From Nematocida ironsii (taxonomy: Eukaryota > Microsporidia): a DNA stretch of 64,000 nucleotides. Positions 38,248 through 48,290 of the stretch are shown here, piece by piece. A model generated the notes under the pieces. That model worked only from the letters and a program-made list of their open reading frames with translations. It did not search any database and was not told the DNA's origin. The position numbers and the translations under genes are program-made. Numbering within the stretch: the first letter of the stretch is position 1; every line of letters starts with the position of its first letter. The stretch covers positions 1 through 64,000 of the forward strand of contig LTDK01000180.1 of the NCBI GenBank assembly GCA_001642415.1, given 5' to 3'.

Positions 38248-41200
38248 TTATTTTTTTGTATTGCAGTCAAATAAAATTTTAAATGAACCAGTACCAATCG
38301 GAATCCTTTGCCCACTGATGATGCACTCACTTACACCATTAATTTGGTCCTCATACCCAGAATAACTCGCTGTAAATAAATGCTCACCAGTCTGCTCAAA
38401 ACTAGCCAGTGTAAGTACACTTGAACCACCCATTTTCTGTAGGCCGAACCTGGTCATCCCGCATATCTCGCCTGTAAAGCACATTACATCAGCAAGGAGA
38501 CCAATATGCCGTGTATCCACGGATATCCCATGCTGACCAATTGTATACTGTATCTCCTTTACGATGGACTCTCTGGCTGCTTCTATCCCCAGGGTCTTGT
38601 ACGTCTCATAAATATTATTCGTACTGGTACATGATGAATTAACACCTTCTACACCGAGTATGTCAAGTAACCCTGTTCCCTCTGCGATTATTTCAGTGTC
38701 CGTGGTGATTACCCTGGTGACAGATGAGATTCCTTTGACTTTTGTTTTTAAGAGTTTATCAACTTCTGATGGAAGGTATTTCTCTAATGGTGCCTCCCAG
38801 TAGTAAAAATCATCCTTCTTTACACCACCAATTGATTTTATTTCTTTATCTACGTTATACTTCATGATTAAACCATTGGATATCTTGAATACAGCTGAGG
38901 TTTTGTTAATGGAGACAGACTCAGCTAAGTCACTTATTAATATGGGCTGGACACGGTCTGGGATGTACTTGAAATGACCATCCATGGGGATTATTTTTAT
39001 AAGGGGAGTGCTGATGGCAGTGCTTGCATTGATGATTTCCTTAAGCCTGGGTACTCCGAGTGTAATACTTGCACCTGATGTACCTGCTAAATGGAATGTT
39101 TTAAGTGTCATTTGCGTGCCTGGTTCACCAATACTCTGTGCAGCTAATGCACCCACGGCTGTTCCATACTCTATCTGTGACTTAAGTGCTTGGAATAACA
39201 TTTTACTAATGAATAACTGCTTGACTGGGATGGTCATGGAGTGTGCCTTTGTGAATGTGTTCATTAACTTAATCAGATGAGTGTTATTGTGTCTAAACAA
39301 AGTATACCCAACTGATTTATTCACCATACTCCATAAATCATTTGTGATTATGCCAGCATACGAGTTATAAATAGAGTTCCATATCGATTGGACTGCATCG
39401 TATATAAGAACCACGGATGGATGCACTCTATCAAGAGAACTTAGCCTATTTAAATTCTTATCCATGGATAGTTTAGTACTGGTACTTATAGCCCAGGAGT
39501 GTGCTATGGGCATGTCTGTAGTGAGAGTACCCTTCTGTAGAACAACTGGGTCTAACCCATCATCACCAAATTGCATCTGAATTATTTGCTTCCCTCTTCT
39601 TACGGTTCCATCATATGCCACATATACACCTTCTAATACTTTCATTAGACGCCTTTGCATATACCCTGTCTCTGCGGTTTTAACAGCTGTATCTACTAAT
39701 CCTTCCCTTCCACTGACTGCATGGAAGAAGAACTCTGTTGGAAGAAGTCCAGCACAGAATGAAGATCTGACAAACCCACGAGATGCATTTGTATCCCCTT
39801 GGAAGTGAGGGAGTGTTCTGTCTCCGAAATCTAAGGATATTCTCTGTCCACCAACAACTTGCTGTCCTACACAGGCAACCATCTGTGATACATTTATTAA
39901 ACTACCTTTACTCCCACAGGCTTGCATAATAACTGGAGAATTATGTGGGGAGAGTTTTTCAATGCAGTGCTTACCTGCATCTTCTCTGGCTCTGGATAGA
40001 ATAGAAATTGTACTGTCAGCTGGCTTACTTGCTGCTTCAACCTCACACGCATCGACAGCTTTTGTTATAAGCTGGTACAGATCAGGTTCTGCAAATACAT
40101 CATCTAGACCTATACTAAACCCAGACTCACCAAGATACCTAGAACATAATCTGGCAATAGCATCAAGGGCTTTAACAACCACTAGGGGACCACCCTCTCT
40201 TAATTCATAATGGAAAATTGTACCTTCTTCTGCACCGACTATTCTCTTATCTGCCCTTCCAAAAAGTATCTCACCATCCCTCATCACGAATATTCCTTCA
40301 TTCTGTGAGCTGGGTACAGTACTTGGAGTATAATTACGTGTGCGTATTTCTACAGAAATTGATAAGTTCAGTGCTGTACTGAAGAGAGTCTTCCCCGTGT
40401 ATATCACAGCAGGTCTTAGAATAGTTGGCTTTGCACGAATTCTTCCTGTTAAGTTAGGAAGGGCGTACGTTATAAACTGTCCAAACTGTTTCTTAGTAAA
40501 GAATGTAGACTTCTTTGTGATAAGGTAACTGCCCGTAATGAAATCCTGTGTGGCAGCAATCAGTGGTTGTCCATTACGTGGTACAGACAGATTGTTTTTT
40601 ACTCCCATTAGCTCAAGTGCTTCTACACGTGCCTCAACTGTCTGTGGTAAGTGAATGTTCATCTCATCACCATCAAAGTCTGCATTATATGGAGAGCATA
40701 CACACTCATTGAATCTAAGAGTACGTCCTGGGAGTACTTTTACTTTATGTGCCATTATACTAAGCCTGTGTAATGATGGCTGTCTGTTGAATAGTACAAC
40801 ATCTGAGTCTTGCATGTGTCTCTCTAGAATGTCTCCCTCTTCTAATACAATATTATTATCCTTCCTTAGGAATATTCTTCTGTCTTGTTTTAAAAGGTAA
40901 TTTGCACCGGGATATGTTGAACATCCATTTTTTGACAGGGCACTCATTTTATTCTTATTTGCTTCTGTGATGGGAATGGGTACTGTAAGGGTTTTTGCCA
41001 TTTCCTCAGGAATACCGACTTGTTCAACACTTAAATTTGGATCTGGGGATATGACAGTACGCCCAGAGAATTCCACTCTCTTTCCAGAAAGATTCCCTCT
41101 AAATCGACCGTGCTTTCCCTTCAGCCTTTGTACTAAACTTCTTATTTTAGCTGCATCTGGTCGAGAGTCTGAGCTAATAAGCTGTGCACACTGTGACTGC

Positions 41201-42102
41201 AATAAGTCCCAGTTCTCAGCAAGTGCGTGTAGAGAAGCACCCTTTGCAATCTCATCTCTAATCAACTGTGACGTGTACGATATTTCACTTAGCTTTATGG
41301 TTAGATCATCTTCATTTGATGATGAGTCTAAAGACATCACACTCGGTCGGATTGTCCCAGGTGGTACAGGTAGACAAGTAATCATTAGTGATACAACATC
41401 ACACGATACTCCTAGAAGACACTTTGCATCCTCTGTAATATTTCGGAGTACCTCCTGTACTGTGATTGGTGAGAGATATTCATCAGGGGTATTATTGATC
41501 CAATTGGTCAGTTCTGGATTGTCTTTGATTGATGCACTGTAAAGAGTTCGCTCTATCTCTTTCTGTGTGTCGTGCTTTTTTAGTCTGTGCACTCTGTGGA
41601 AGAACTTAAACCCAGTCTTTCGCACTATTCCATTAATACTGTTACAGCTGAAGCACTCTACTGTTTTCTTTGATTCGTCAAATACTTTTTTTATGACTCT
41701 CTGCTCTAGCGTTCTATTCCCTTTTCTGGCTCGTAGTTTAATTAACAGTTGTGCTTGTACCTCTGCAGGCAAGAGAATTGATGAGCACTGCTTGCACACA
41801 CTCTGCAGCACTTTATGAGTATTCTTTAACAGACCTGGGTGGTACACGGGAAGTGCCAGTTCAATGTGTCCAAAGTGCCCCACGCACTCTGCCATTTTCT
41901 CTCCACATGTACTGCATACTGCATCCTTTGTGCTGGGGCCTAGTCTTAAATCAAGTGGGCCTGTGGTGGCAGGTGCTTTGTTTTCGCTTGAGTATAAGTC
42001 ACGAGAAGTAACTGACAGAACAGACATTCCACGAATCTCTTTCTCCGTTAATATTTCAAATTTTATTCTCGATATTTCTCTTGGAATATATTCTCTATGC
42101 AT
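38248..42102 (-). CDS. RPC1: RNA polymerase III largest subunit (RPC1/C160)
   Basis: 1284 residues, ~100-180 shorter than human and yeast versions. The clamp has zinc-binding CSTCGEKMAECVGHFGH and CKQCSSILL and a further CFSCN. The active-site loop NADFDGDE lies around residue 475, and the trigger-loop segment GEPGTQMTLKTFHLAGTSG around 1000. RNA polymerase III rather than I/II is indicated by the N-terminus (SRDLYSSENKAPATTGPLDLRLG, similar to POLR3A) and by the absence of a heptad CTD. It catalyses synthesis of tRNA, 5S and other small RNAs. Start 42102 is 14 bases from the divergent MPE1 start. Confidence 0.93.
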   Translation of the reverse strand: MHREYIPREISRIKFEILTEKEIRGMSVLSVTSRDLYSSENKAPATTGPLDLRLGPSTKDAVCSTCGEKMAECVGHFGHIELALPVYHPGLLKNTHKVLQSVCKQCSSILLPAEVQAQLLIKLRARKGNRTLEQRVIKKVFDESKKTVECFSCNSINGIVRKTGFKFFHRVHRLKKHDTQKEIERTLYSASIKDNPELTNWINNTPDEYLSPITVQEVLRNITEDAKCLLGVSCDVVSLMITCLPVPPGTIRPSVMSLDSSSNEDDLTIKLSEISYTSQLIRDEIAKGASLHALAENWDLLQSQCAQLISSDSRPDAAKIRSLVQRLKGKHGRFRGNLSGKRVEFSGRTVISPDPNLSVEQVGIPEEMAKTLTVPIPITEANKNKMSALSKNGCSTYPGANYLLKQDRRIFLRKDNNIVLEEGDILERHMQDSDVVLFNRQPSLHRLSIMAHKVKVLPGRTLRFNECVCSPYNADFDGDEMNIHLPQTVEARVEALELMGVKNNLSVPRNGQPLIAATQDFITGSYLITKKSTFFTKKQFGQFITYALPNLTGRIRAKPTILRPAVIYTGKTLFSTALNLSISVEIRTRNYTPSTVPSSQNEGIFVMRDGEILFGRADKRIVGAEEGTIFHYELREGGPLVVVKALDAIARLCSRYLGESGFSIGLDDVFAEPDLYQLITKAVDACEVEAASKPADSTISILSRAREDAGKHCIEKLSPHNSPVIMQACGSKGSLINVSQMVACVGQQVVGGQRISLDFGDRTLPHFQGDTNASRGFVRSSFCAGLLPTEFFFHAVSGREGLVDTAVKTAETGYMQRRLMKVLEGVYVAYDGTVRRGKQIIQMQFGDDGLDPVVLQKGTLTTDMPIAHSWAISTSTKLSMDKNLNRLSSLDRVHPSVVLIYDAVQSIWNSIYNSYAGIITNDLWSMVNKSVGYTLFRHNNTHLIKLMNTFTKAHSMTIPVKQLFISKMLFQALKSQIEYGTAVGALAAQSIGEPGTQMTLKTFHLAGTSGASITLGVPRLKEIINASTAISTPLIKIIPMDGHFKYIPDRVQPILISDLAESVSINKTSAVFKISNGLIMKYNVDKEIKSIGGVKKDDFYYWEAPLEKYLPSEVDKLLKTKVKGISSVTRVITTDTEIIAEGTGLLDILGVEGVNSSCTSTNNIYETYKTLGIEAARESIVKEIQYTIGQHGISVDTRHIGLLADVMCFTGEICGMTRFGLQKMGGSSVLTLASFEQTGEHLFTASYSGYEDQINGVSECIISGQRIPIGTGSFKILFDCNTKK

Positions 42103-42116
42103 GGTAAATAAATTTT
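42103..42116. promoter_or_regulatory. 14-bp divergent promoter ending in AAATTTT
   Basis: All 14 bases between the RPC1 and MPE1 start codons (GGTAAATAAATTTT) contain an AAATTTT core directly next to the MPE1 ATG. Confidence 0.6.
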
Positions 42117-42908
42117 ATGCAAGTCTTGTACAGATTCAGATCCGAGAGGGACTTCAGCAAAATAGAAACGGATAGATCATCCATGCCCCTGTGGGAATTA
42201 AAGGCGGAGATAGCTGCTAAAAGATATTTAACCTTCCATGATTACCACCTAATATTCTATGTGGAGAATGAGAAGGCCCCAATAACAGATAATTATGCTG
42301 TTATATACAGTAATATGAGTATAGTCATAGAAAGAGTACCAAATCACATTAATGCCGGGTATAAAGAAGCCTTAGAAAAAGCCAAGCAGCCAGAAGAACA
42401 GCCTAAACCCAAAGAGGATGCAGGAAGTATCACAATGCATAATATACACGGAATGAGAGTACCACCAGACTCGTACATATGTTTTAGATGTGGACAGAAG
42501 GGGCACTTTATACAAATGTGCCCAACCAATAATAATAAGCAGTACGATGCCATGAGAATTAAAAAAGCCACAGGAATCCCAAAGACTTTCCTTGTTCCTG
42601 TTGAAGAAACATCACCAACCTCTGTGCTACTTAATGAAGAAGGAAAGTTCGTGCGTGCACAGCCACAGACTAAAGAATTCTCACGTAGGTTCCGATCAGC
42701 AGAAGAAAGATCCATCCCAAAAGAGTTTATTTGTCCACAGTGTAATAGTATGATTGTAGAGGCAGTCAAGTTAAAATGTAAGCATACCCTCTGTGAATAC
42801 TGCGTATCCGGAAGGTGCCCCGTGTGTAAGAAGAAATCATCAAGTGCAGCAATTGATACAAAAATGAGAAAGAAGATAGAAAGCTTCCTGGAGAATAGTA
42901 AAGTATAA
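42117..42908 (+). CDS. MPE1: Mpe1/RBBP6-like cleavage and polyadenylation factor
   Basis: 263 residues with the family's whole domain order. An N-terminal DWNN ubiquitin-like domain (1-75; LYRFRSERDFSKIET) is followed by a CCHC zinc knuckle (Cys122, 125, His130, Cys135), the linker RIKKATGIPKTFL, and a RING-like finger (Cys206, 209, 221, His223, Cys226, 229, 234, 237). Mpe1 joins the CPF complex for mRNA 3' end formation. The protein is shorter than yeast Mpe1, with the C-terminal tail lost. Gene ends 45 bases before a double ATAACCCGA motif. Confidence 0.9.
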   Translation: MQVLYRFRSERDFSKIETDRSSMPLWELKAEIAAKRYLTFHDYHLIFYVENEKAPITDNYAVIYSNMSIVIERVPNHINAGYKEALEKAKQPEEQPKPKEDAGSITMHNIHGMRVPPDSYICFRCGQKGHFIQMCPTNNNKQYDAMRIKKATGIPKTFLVPVEETSPTSVLLNEEGKFVRAQPQTKEFSRRFRSAEERSIPKEFICPQCNSMIVEAVKLKCKHTLCEYCVSGRCPVCKKKSSSAAIDTKMRKKIESFLENSKV

Positions 42909-43305
42909 ATTACACACAGATACGTAAATAGTCTAATTAATCATCAGATATAACCCGATATAACCCGAATATTCAAATAAATAAGACAAACCATACATAA
43001 TTTTAGTCATAAAGTACACATATCCAAATAAACAAGAAATTATCAAAGGAGTACACGTATTAATAAAACCAGGACAGGATATTAGAAAATAATCAGTATA
43101 CAGCATAAATAACCCGATATAACCCGATATTTATAGAATTCTTATTATTAGCATACTCCCTCGTATAAATATACTGTTCGCAAGTGAATGTAATCCAAAT
43201 AGGTTGAATCCATTTTTATTTTAGTAGAGTAGCACTGTACTTAATATACTTATGATCCCATAAGGATTCTTATACATAAATAAGTGTCATACTCAGATGT
43301 TTATG
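42909..43305. other. Intergenic region
   Basis: AT-rich spacer between convergent genes with two double ATAACCCGATATAACCCGA motifs (42949-42969 and 43109-43130). No RNA gene recognised. Confidence 0.45.
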
Positions 43306-44133
43306 TTATTCGGTTCTATCAACAGTACTGTTTAGCTGACAGACCTCTATGTTATTTCTAGCAAATAAGGATTGTATCTCCTTGTCATGGACGTATTCTT
43401 CTATATAATACAGCTTAGACACTTTTAATTGTATGATCTTTCTTGCGCATAATCTGCATGGATAAAGTGTGGTGTATAACTGGGCTCCTACCACCTCTAA
43501 AGAATTCCTTTCTAAAAAAGCACTTTCTTCTGCGTGTATGCAAAAACAATCGGATAATTCCTTGCCTTTATGTGTGTTTGTATTACACCTCTCACAGCCA
43601 CCATCAGAACAATTAGTGGTGCCTGTGGATGTTCCATTATACCCCACTGAAATAATTCTGTTATGCCTAACTAAAACTGCACCTACTTTTCTTTTCATAC
43701 AATTAGACCTAAGAGATGCCATTTCAGCCAGGGACATAAAATACTCCTGCCAGGTTGGTCTAATCCTGTGGTTGTATATTGTATCTATTTGAGTCTCATC
43801 CACTTCAATTAAATTAGTACGATTTAAAAAAGTAGCTCTGACTTTCAGCATATTTATATAGTACGCATTATACTCAGCTATTTCTTCAGAAGAAACCTTT
43901 TGGTTACCTGATGGGTATGCGATAATTAGGACAGCACATGGTCGTATTTTAAACTCCAACCAGTCATCAGGAGTTCTAAGCTGAATTACTATATCCTGTC
44001 TCCATCCGTCATCTTTCATTATGTCATTTATAATACCATCGAATACTTTCTTTTCTGTGAATCCATTTCTTACTAAGTGGTCTATAACTATTCTTGAAAC
44101 CTTAGCAGAAACTGAAGTAACACAGAACAACAT
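43306..44133 (-). CDS. DCD1: Deoxycytidylate (dCMP) deaminase
   Basis: 275 residues. The C-terminal half is a zinc cytidine/deoxycytidylate deaminase fold: the first zinc motif CIHAEE (His200, Glu202) and the second TLYPCRLCA (Cys226, Cys229), preceded by KVGAVLVRHNRIISVGYNGT. The N-terminal ~125 residues form a nucleotide-kinase-like extension, as in fungal Dcd1 proteins. It makes dUMP for thymidylate synthesis. Start 44133 lies 13 bases from GPN3. Confidence 0.93.
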   Translation of the reverse strand: MLFCVTSVSAKVSRIVIDHLVRNGFTEKKVFDGIINDIMKDDGWRQDIVIQLRTPDDWLEFKIRPCAVLIIAYPSGNQKVSSEEIAEYNAYYINMLKVRATFLNRTNLIEVDETQIDTIYNHRIRPTWQEYFMSLAEMASLRSNCMKRKVGAVLVRHNRIISVGYNGTSTGTTNCSDGGCERCNTNTHKGKELSDCFCIHAEESAFLERNSLEVVGAQLYTTLYPCRLCARKIIQLKVSKLYYIEEYVHDKEIQSLFARNNIEVCQLNSTVDRTE

Positions 44134-44146
44134 GCAAAAATTTTAA
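44134..44146. promoter_or_regulatory. 13-bp divergent promoter centred on AAAATTTT
   Basis: The whole space between the divergent DCD1 and GPN3 starts is GCAAAAATTTTAA. The palindromic core reads the same on both strands. Confidence 0.6.
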
Positions 44147-44905
44147 ATGGGTTATGCAATATTTGTTATTGGACCGGCTGGTTCTGGGAAGACTTCTTTA
44201 TCCCATATGCTTAAGGAGCATTATACAGCACAAAAGAGAGGAGTAGTTCTGGTTAATTTAGACCCAGCACAGGCACTTACAGATTTAGAATTTTCATTTG
44301 ACATAAGAGATCATATTGAAATAACAGAAATAATGGAAGCAGCTGATTTTGGACCGAATGGTGGACTTATGGCAGGATTAGAAGCCATATCAGATAATTT
44401 AGATATAATGGAACTACCAGATGATGATGATACACTTTTAATATTCGACTGTCCAGGACAGATTGAGTTATACTTACACTCTGACTCCATTAGTAAAATT
44501 ATCACAGAAGTTCAAAAGAACCATTTCCCACTTATTTTATACGCATTGGATGTAATGCACCTTCTGGATAGTTCTAGGTTCATATCTGCAGCTATCACAG
44601 CAACCATTGCAATGTCTAAGTTTGAAGTACCCCATCTGAATATATTCACAAAGTGTGACTTAGTAAAGAAAGAAGAATTAGATGAGTTACTTGATGAATT
44701 AGAGTTAGACACTCTCTGCAGTAATATGCCCGCAAGGTGTCAGAATGAGAAGAAGTTCAACCATGCACTCACTACAATCATAAAGGATGAAGGTCTTCTT
44801 GGGTTTATACCTTTAAATTATAAAGAGAAAGAGTCATTAGATGAACTAGCATACCACATAGATACATCCCTGCAGTATTTTGACAATCATACAGCAGATG
44901 AATAA
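44147..44905 (+). CDS. GPN3: GPN-loop GTPase Gpn3
   Basis: 252 residues with Walker A GPAGSGKT (9-16), the defining insertion FGPNGG (68-73), NLDPA, DCPGQIEL and TKCDL motifs. The start MGYAIFVIGPAGSGKT and HIDTSLQYF near the end match Gpn3 rather than Gpn1/Gpn2. Gpn proteins act as dimers in the cytosol to assemble and import RNA polymerases II and III, fitting the Pol III genes nearby. A double motif ACAACCCGACATAACC follows 15 bases after the stop. Confidence 0.9.
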   Translation: MGYAIFVIGPAGSGKTSLSHMLKEHYTAQKRGVVLVNLDPAQALTDLEFSFDIRDHIEITEIMEAADFGPNGGLMAGLEAISDNLDIMELPDDDDTLLIFDCPGQIELYLHSDSISKIITEVQKNHFPLILYALDVMHLLDSSRFISAAITATIAMSKFEVPHLNIFTKCDLVKKEELDELLDELELDTLCSNMPARCQNEKKFNHALTTIIKDEGLLGFIPLNYKEKESLDELAYHIDTSLQYFDNHTADE

Positions 44906-45063
44906 AATAAATATTATACAACCCGACATAACCCTAAATTCAGTTTATATCCATAATATTGAATACCCCTGTACTTATAGAAATTGAATTTCGGTTATAT
45001 TCTTCTGTTTATTAGAATATTTTGATTTATTTATTTAACGGTAATCTTTAAAAATAACGGTTT

Positions 45064-45672
45064 TTAACTTTCCGTTATTATTTGCTTTTTTAATATTTCA
45101 ATAATCTTTGGTGAGTCATTCTCTTCATTATCCTCTTCTAGTCTTATATACTCCTCTATTATCTCTTTTTTATGACTAGGAAGTACTCTTAATGCTCTCT
45201 GTAAGAGAATCCTAGACCCTTCTATTTCTCCTATAGACCTAAGAGCATCAGCACACTTAATCCAAACCTTAAAACTACCCGTGCACTTTCTGGGTATCTC
45301 TACAGCTGTCTCCTTTATCTTTGCTTTATCCTGTACAGATATAAAATACTCTAAGTGTGAGATGAGTAAATCTTCCATATCAAGGAATGCAAATTGTGCT
45401 CTTTTATAGAGTGAATCTATCCTTTTAGTGATATAATTCCTCTTCTTATGGATCTTTTTAGACCTCTTCTTATAAATTCTCTCTAATATGGCTTCATACT
45501 CAATGTACATAAGAAATATACTAAGACGTGGCTTAGTAGCCAGAATTTCTTCAAATTTCTTTCTTTTTTTAACAATTGCTTCTATTTCTTCTTTTTTGAA
45601 GATTTTCCTGTCTTTGTAATAGGATAATTCTGGCATCATATACTCCAGCTCACTAATAACAGAAGAGCTCAT
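45064..45672 (-). CDS. UTP6: Utp6-like U3 snoRNP/SSU processome subunit, short form
   Basis: 202 residues corresponding to the N-terminal part of Utp6, which is normally 400-600. The beginning SELEYMMPELSYYKDRKIFKKEEIEAIVKKRKKFEEIL follows the Utp6 signature and HAT-like helices follow (LYKRAQFAFLD, FKVWIKCADALR). A longer C-terminal HAT array seems to have been lost. It acts in early 18S rRNA processing. It starts divergently from the SEC5 gene with 53 bases between. Confidence 0.75.
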   Translation of the reverse strand: MSSSVISELEYMMPELSYYKDRKIFKKEEIEAIVKKRKKFEEILATKPRLSIFLMYIEYEAILERIYKKRSKKIHKKRNYITKRIDSLYKRAQFAFLDMEDLLISHLEYFISVQDKAKIKETAVEIPRKCTGSFKVWIKCADALRSIGEIEGSRILLQRALRVLPSHKKEIIEEYIRLEEDNEENDSPKIIEILKKQIITES

Positions 45673-45725
45673 TAAAATTTTAGAAAACTACAAGATTATA
45701 AAATTTTTATAATAATGTGTTTACA
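45673..45725. promoter_or_regulatory. Divergent promoter with two AAATTTT boxes
   Basis: The 53-base interval between the UTP6 and SEC5 starts contains AAAATTTT directly at the UTP6 start and AAATTTTT toward the other gene. Confidence 0.5.
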
Positions 45726-47420
45726 ATGCAAGACAGTCCTGAGATACTAAGAGAGTTCAGCATAGAAATAGAAAAAAAAGAGGAGAAAGAAGAAAATTCA
45801 GTCAGTGCAAAGGAAACCACAAATGATCCTTATAAATTAGTTGAGAGTATTTTAGACCAAATAGATATAGAAGATATTGATACGGGCAGGATGGTTCTGT
45901 TAAACCAACTGAATGAACTATTATTAGAGAGAGAACAATTAGTGAGGAATAATTTCACCACGTACATAAAATGCAGGAATGCACTGGAAATAATGAAAAC
46001 ATCTAAAATATGCACTAATGGGAGCAAGTACTTGAATATGCAAAGTATCAGTAGGATGGAAACCTTATTAGAACCTATTTTATTAGAGAACAAGGAGATA
46101 GACAGACAAAATCAACAGACTAAATTTATGCTTAATCATAGTCTTTTATTCAATGCAGAATCCATTCTATCCGAGTATTTAAAAATTAATGATTTTGATT
46201 CATTCCTAACGGACTATCACATGATAAAAGTAGAATCTGAGAAGTTCAAGGAGTCGAAATTTATTTCGTATTTATTTTCAAAGACTACGCCTATCCTTGC
46301 ACGGTTTAAAATTGAAATTATCAGAAGGATTGAAATGTGCAAGAGTATTTCTGAATCTTTGTACTATTTCCGGCTGTATATGCAAGTTGACCCAGAGAGT
46401 TACAGTAAAGCATTTGCAACTCTTTTAACTATTGCTAAGACAGAAATAGGTGAGAGACAGATTGTTTATGGAGGAACAGTTATTTCTAAACTAAGAAATT
46501 TAAAGGACTTTATTAATGATCAGACTGAGAGTATCGTATACATGATTGGTCTAATGAAAGCAGTAGATACAGTTACGTGGCAGGATAAGGAAATGAGTGA
46601 ATTTATTATAAATGCAGTGGAGGCGTACACTAATAGTATAAAGAAAGAAATAATTAAATTTATGAAGGACTTATCCGGGAATACGTCACTTGAAAATACT
46701 CACGTGGATATGAAAGAGAGATTATTCAATGTACAAGAAATATCACAGTGTATAAAAATAATTGTTGATAAAATGGAATCAGAAGGGATAGAGAATGCCA
46801 TATCTATGCATAATATATCTGAAGTGTTCTCTTTAATCATAAAAATATTATGGCATGGGACAGAGAATGAACCCATAAATAATATTACAGTACTTATACA
46901 GAGCACACAAGGCATATTCGGTATAAAAGACCATATTTCATCACAAATAACAGAATTTCTTATGCACCCACTGAGTAAAACTGAATATGATTCTTTCTCC
47001 TTATGTATGAGTGCACTATCAAAAGTTCAAATGGAAATTCTTCCTCAAGTAGAAACACTTTTAGAAGAACACCAGAAGAAAGAAGTACTTTTAAAACTAA
47101 AAGAACTAAAAAATAAGGCGAATGACCTGGGAATAAAGTACTTAACACAGAAATTGAAAGAAGCAGTCTGTGATGAAGAATTCCTTATGGCAGTAGTAAG
47201 AGTTAAAGTATTATTCTCAGAGAATAAACTGAATGACTCTTCTTTAGAGTATAATACCATAAGTACATCTATTTCTAATGTAGGATTAAAAACAGATATG
47301 ACAAAGTATCTACTTAGAATGTACATATCAGATAGTTCTATTAGAACAGTGCTTAAAAATGAACTATTACCAAATAAGTACTCCCAGTATAAAAAACAGT
47401 TTTCTATTTTATCTGGGTAG
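45726..47420 (+). CDS. SEC5: Exocyst complex subunit Sec5-like
   Basis: 564 residues from the ATG at 45726; the codons before it in frame include a GTG only. Residues ~55-160 match the Sec5 N-terminal region: LLLEREQLVRNNFTTYIKCRNALEIM, PILLENKEIDRQNQQTKFMLNHSLLF, NDFDSFLTDYHMIK, similar to LVSENFDRFVSCKNTI and ViryKFLFNLP-VxDYxKAK of Sec5. The rest is helical rods as in exocyst CATCHR subunits. It tethers secretory vesicles at the plasma membrane, upstream of syntaxin-type SNAREs. Start region lacks a TBM-type domain seen in metazoa. Confidence 0.75.
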   Translation: MQDSPEILREFSIEIEKKEEKEENSVSAKETTNDPYKLVESILDQIDIEDIDTGRMVLLNQLNELLLEREQLVRNNFTTYIKCRNALEIMKTSKICTNGSKYLNMQSISRMETLLEPILLENKEIDRQNQQTKFMLNHSLLFNAESILSEYLKINDFDSFLTDYHMIKVESEKFKESKFISYLFSKTTPILARFKIEIIRRIEMCKSISESLYYFRLYMQVDPESYSKAFATLLTIAKTEIGERQIVYGGTVISKLRNLKDFINDQTESIVYMIGLMKAVDTVTWQDKEMSEFIINAVEAYTNSIKKEIIKFMKDLSGNTSLENTHVDMKERLFNVQEISQCIKIIVDKMESEGIENAISMHNISEVFSLIIKILWHGTENEPINNITVLIQSTQGIFGIKDHISSQITEFLMHPLSKTEYDSFSLCMSALSKVQMEILPQVETLLEEHQKKEVLLKLKELKNKANDLGIKYLTQKLKEAVCDEEFLMAVVRVKVLFSENKLNDSSLEYNTISTSISNVGLKTDMTKYLLRMYISDSSIRTVLKNELLPNKYSQYKKQFSILSG

Positions 47421-47542
47421 ACTATGAAATTTTCATATTCTACTCCTACAGAATAAAAGTGTATAAATATAAATTATTATTAAGAATATCTACAGCGTAT
47501 TATTAAAAATAAAAAAAATATGCTTTAGTACCGTAAATAATC

Positions 47543-48229
47543 ATGCACAGGGAAGAACCACTGACTATAAATTACACTGAGGAGTATGTTCAGTTATTAA
47601 AACAGCACAATAACAATATGACCAATAAAGACTATTCAATTCAAAGCTTAAACACAATAAGTTGTGTACTCTACCACTGCCCTACGAATTATACTGTATG
47701 GGTTGATAGAAGGAAAGTACTTGAAGAAATACCACGGGAGGTGTACAGTTTTGAGCAGGAACTGGTTTGGACCAAAAAGCAAGCAGTGGAGAACATGAAG
47801 AATTATCAAGTATGGCACCATTTAAAGTATGTTCTCTCAAAAGTAGAGAATGAAATATCTGAAGACTTAGATATACTAGAGATAGTAAGGAAGGACACTA
47901 AGAACATACACTTCTGGGGAGTATTCCTGGCATGTACAAAGAATGTAGAAAGTGCTTTAGAGTATACGAAATATTTTATTGAAATTGATGTACGGAATAA
48001 TTCTGCATATTCAATACGGCACACTTTAATTATTCCATTATTAAGGAAGAGTACAGTACATCTTAATAAAGAGAAAGACTTCCTGCTGTCTCTCCCTATT
48101 CTTAAGCATAACTTGGCATTCTGGAACTATGTAATGGCACTGGACAGAGAATTCCCTGCATGTAAATTGCTTGAACTGTGTGAGGCAGCAATGGAAGCAA
48201 AGCAGATACCAAAGTACTATGAGGATTAA
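47543..48229 (+). CDS. RAM2: Protein farnesyl/geranylgeranyl transferase alpha subunit
   Basis: 228 residues, about two thirds of the usual size. PPTA helical hairpin repeats are visible: NYTVWVDRRKVL, NYQVWHHLKYVL, NIHFWGVFLACT and NNSAYSIRHTLI, with the YTEEY start typical of FNTA. As the alpha subunit it pairs with beta subunits to prenylate CaaX proteins such as Ras/Rho and Rab partners. The last PPTA repeats are short, so a reduced form. Confidence 0.85.
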   Translation: MHREEPLTINYTEEYVQLLKQHNNNMTNKDYSIQSLNTISCVLYHCPTNYTVWVDRRKVLEEIPREVYSFEQELVWTKKQAVENMKNYQVWHHLKYVLSKVENEISEDLDILEIVRKDTKNIHFWGVFLACTKNVESALEYTKYFIEIDVRNNSAYSIRHTLIIPLLRKSTVHLNKEKDFLLSLPILKHNLAFWNYVMALDREFPACKLLELCEAAMEAKQIPKYYED

Positions 48230-48290
48230 TTATTTCATGGGAGTAGACTGTATTACTGGTCTATTTGAATAAATAACTATTTGGCTAAGA

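Noticed and set aside
2656..43130. TAACCC units as interstitial telomeres
   Set aside because: Units are AACCCGAAAT/AACCCGATAT and only one to two copies at each site, not arrays; kept as a dispersed motif instead.
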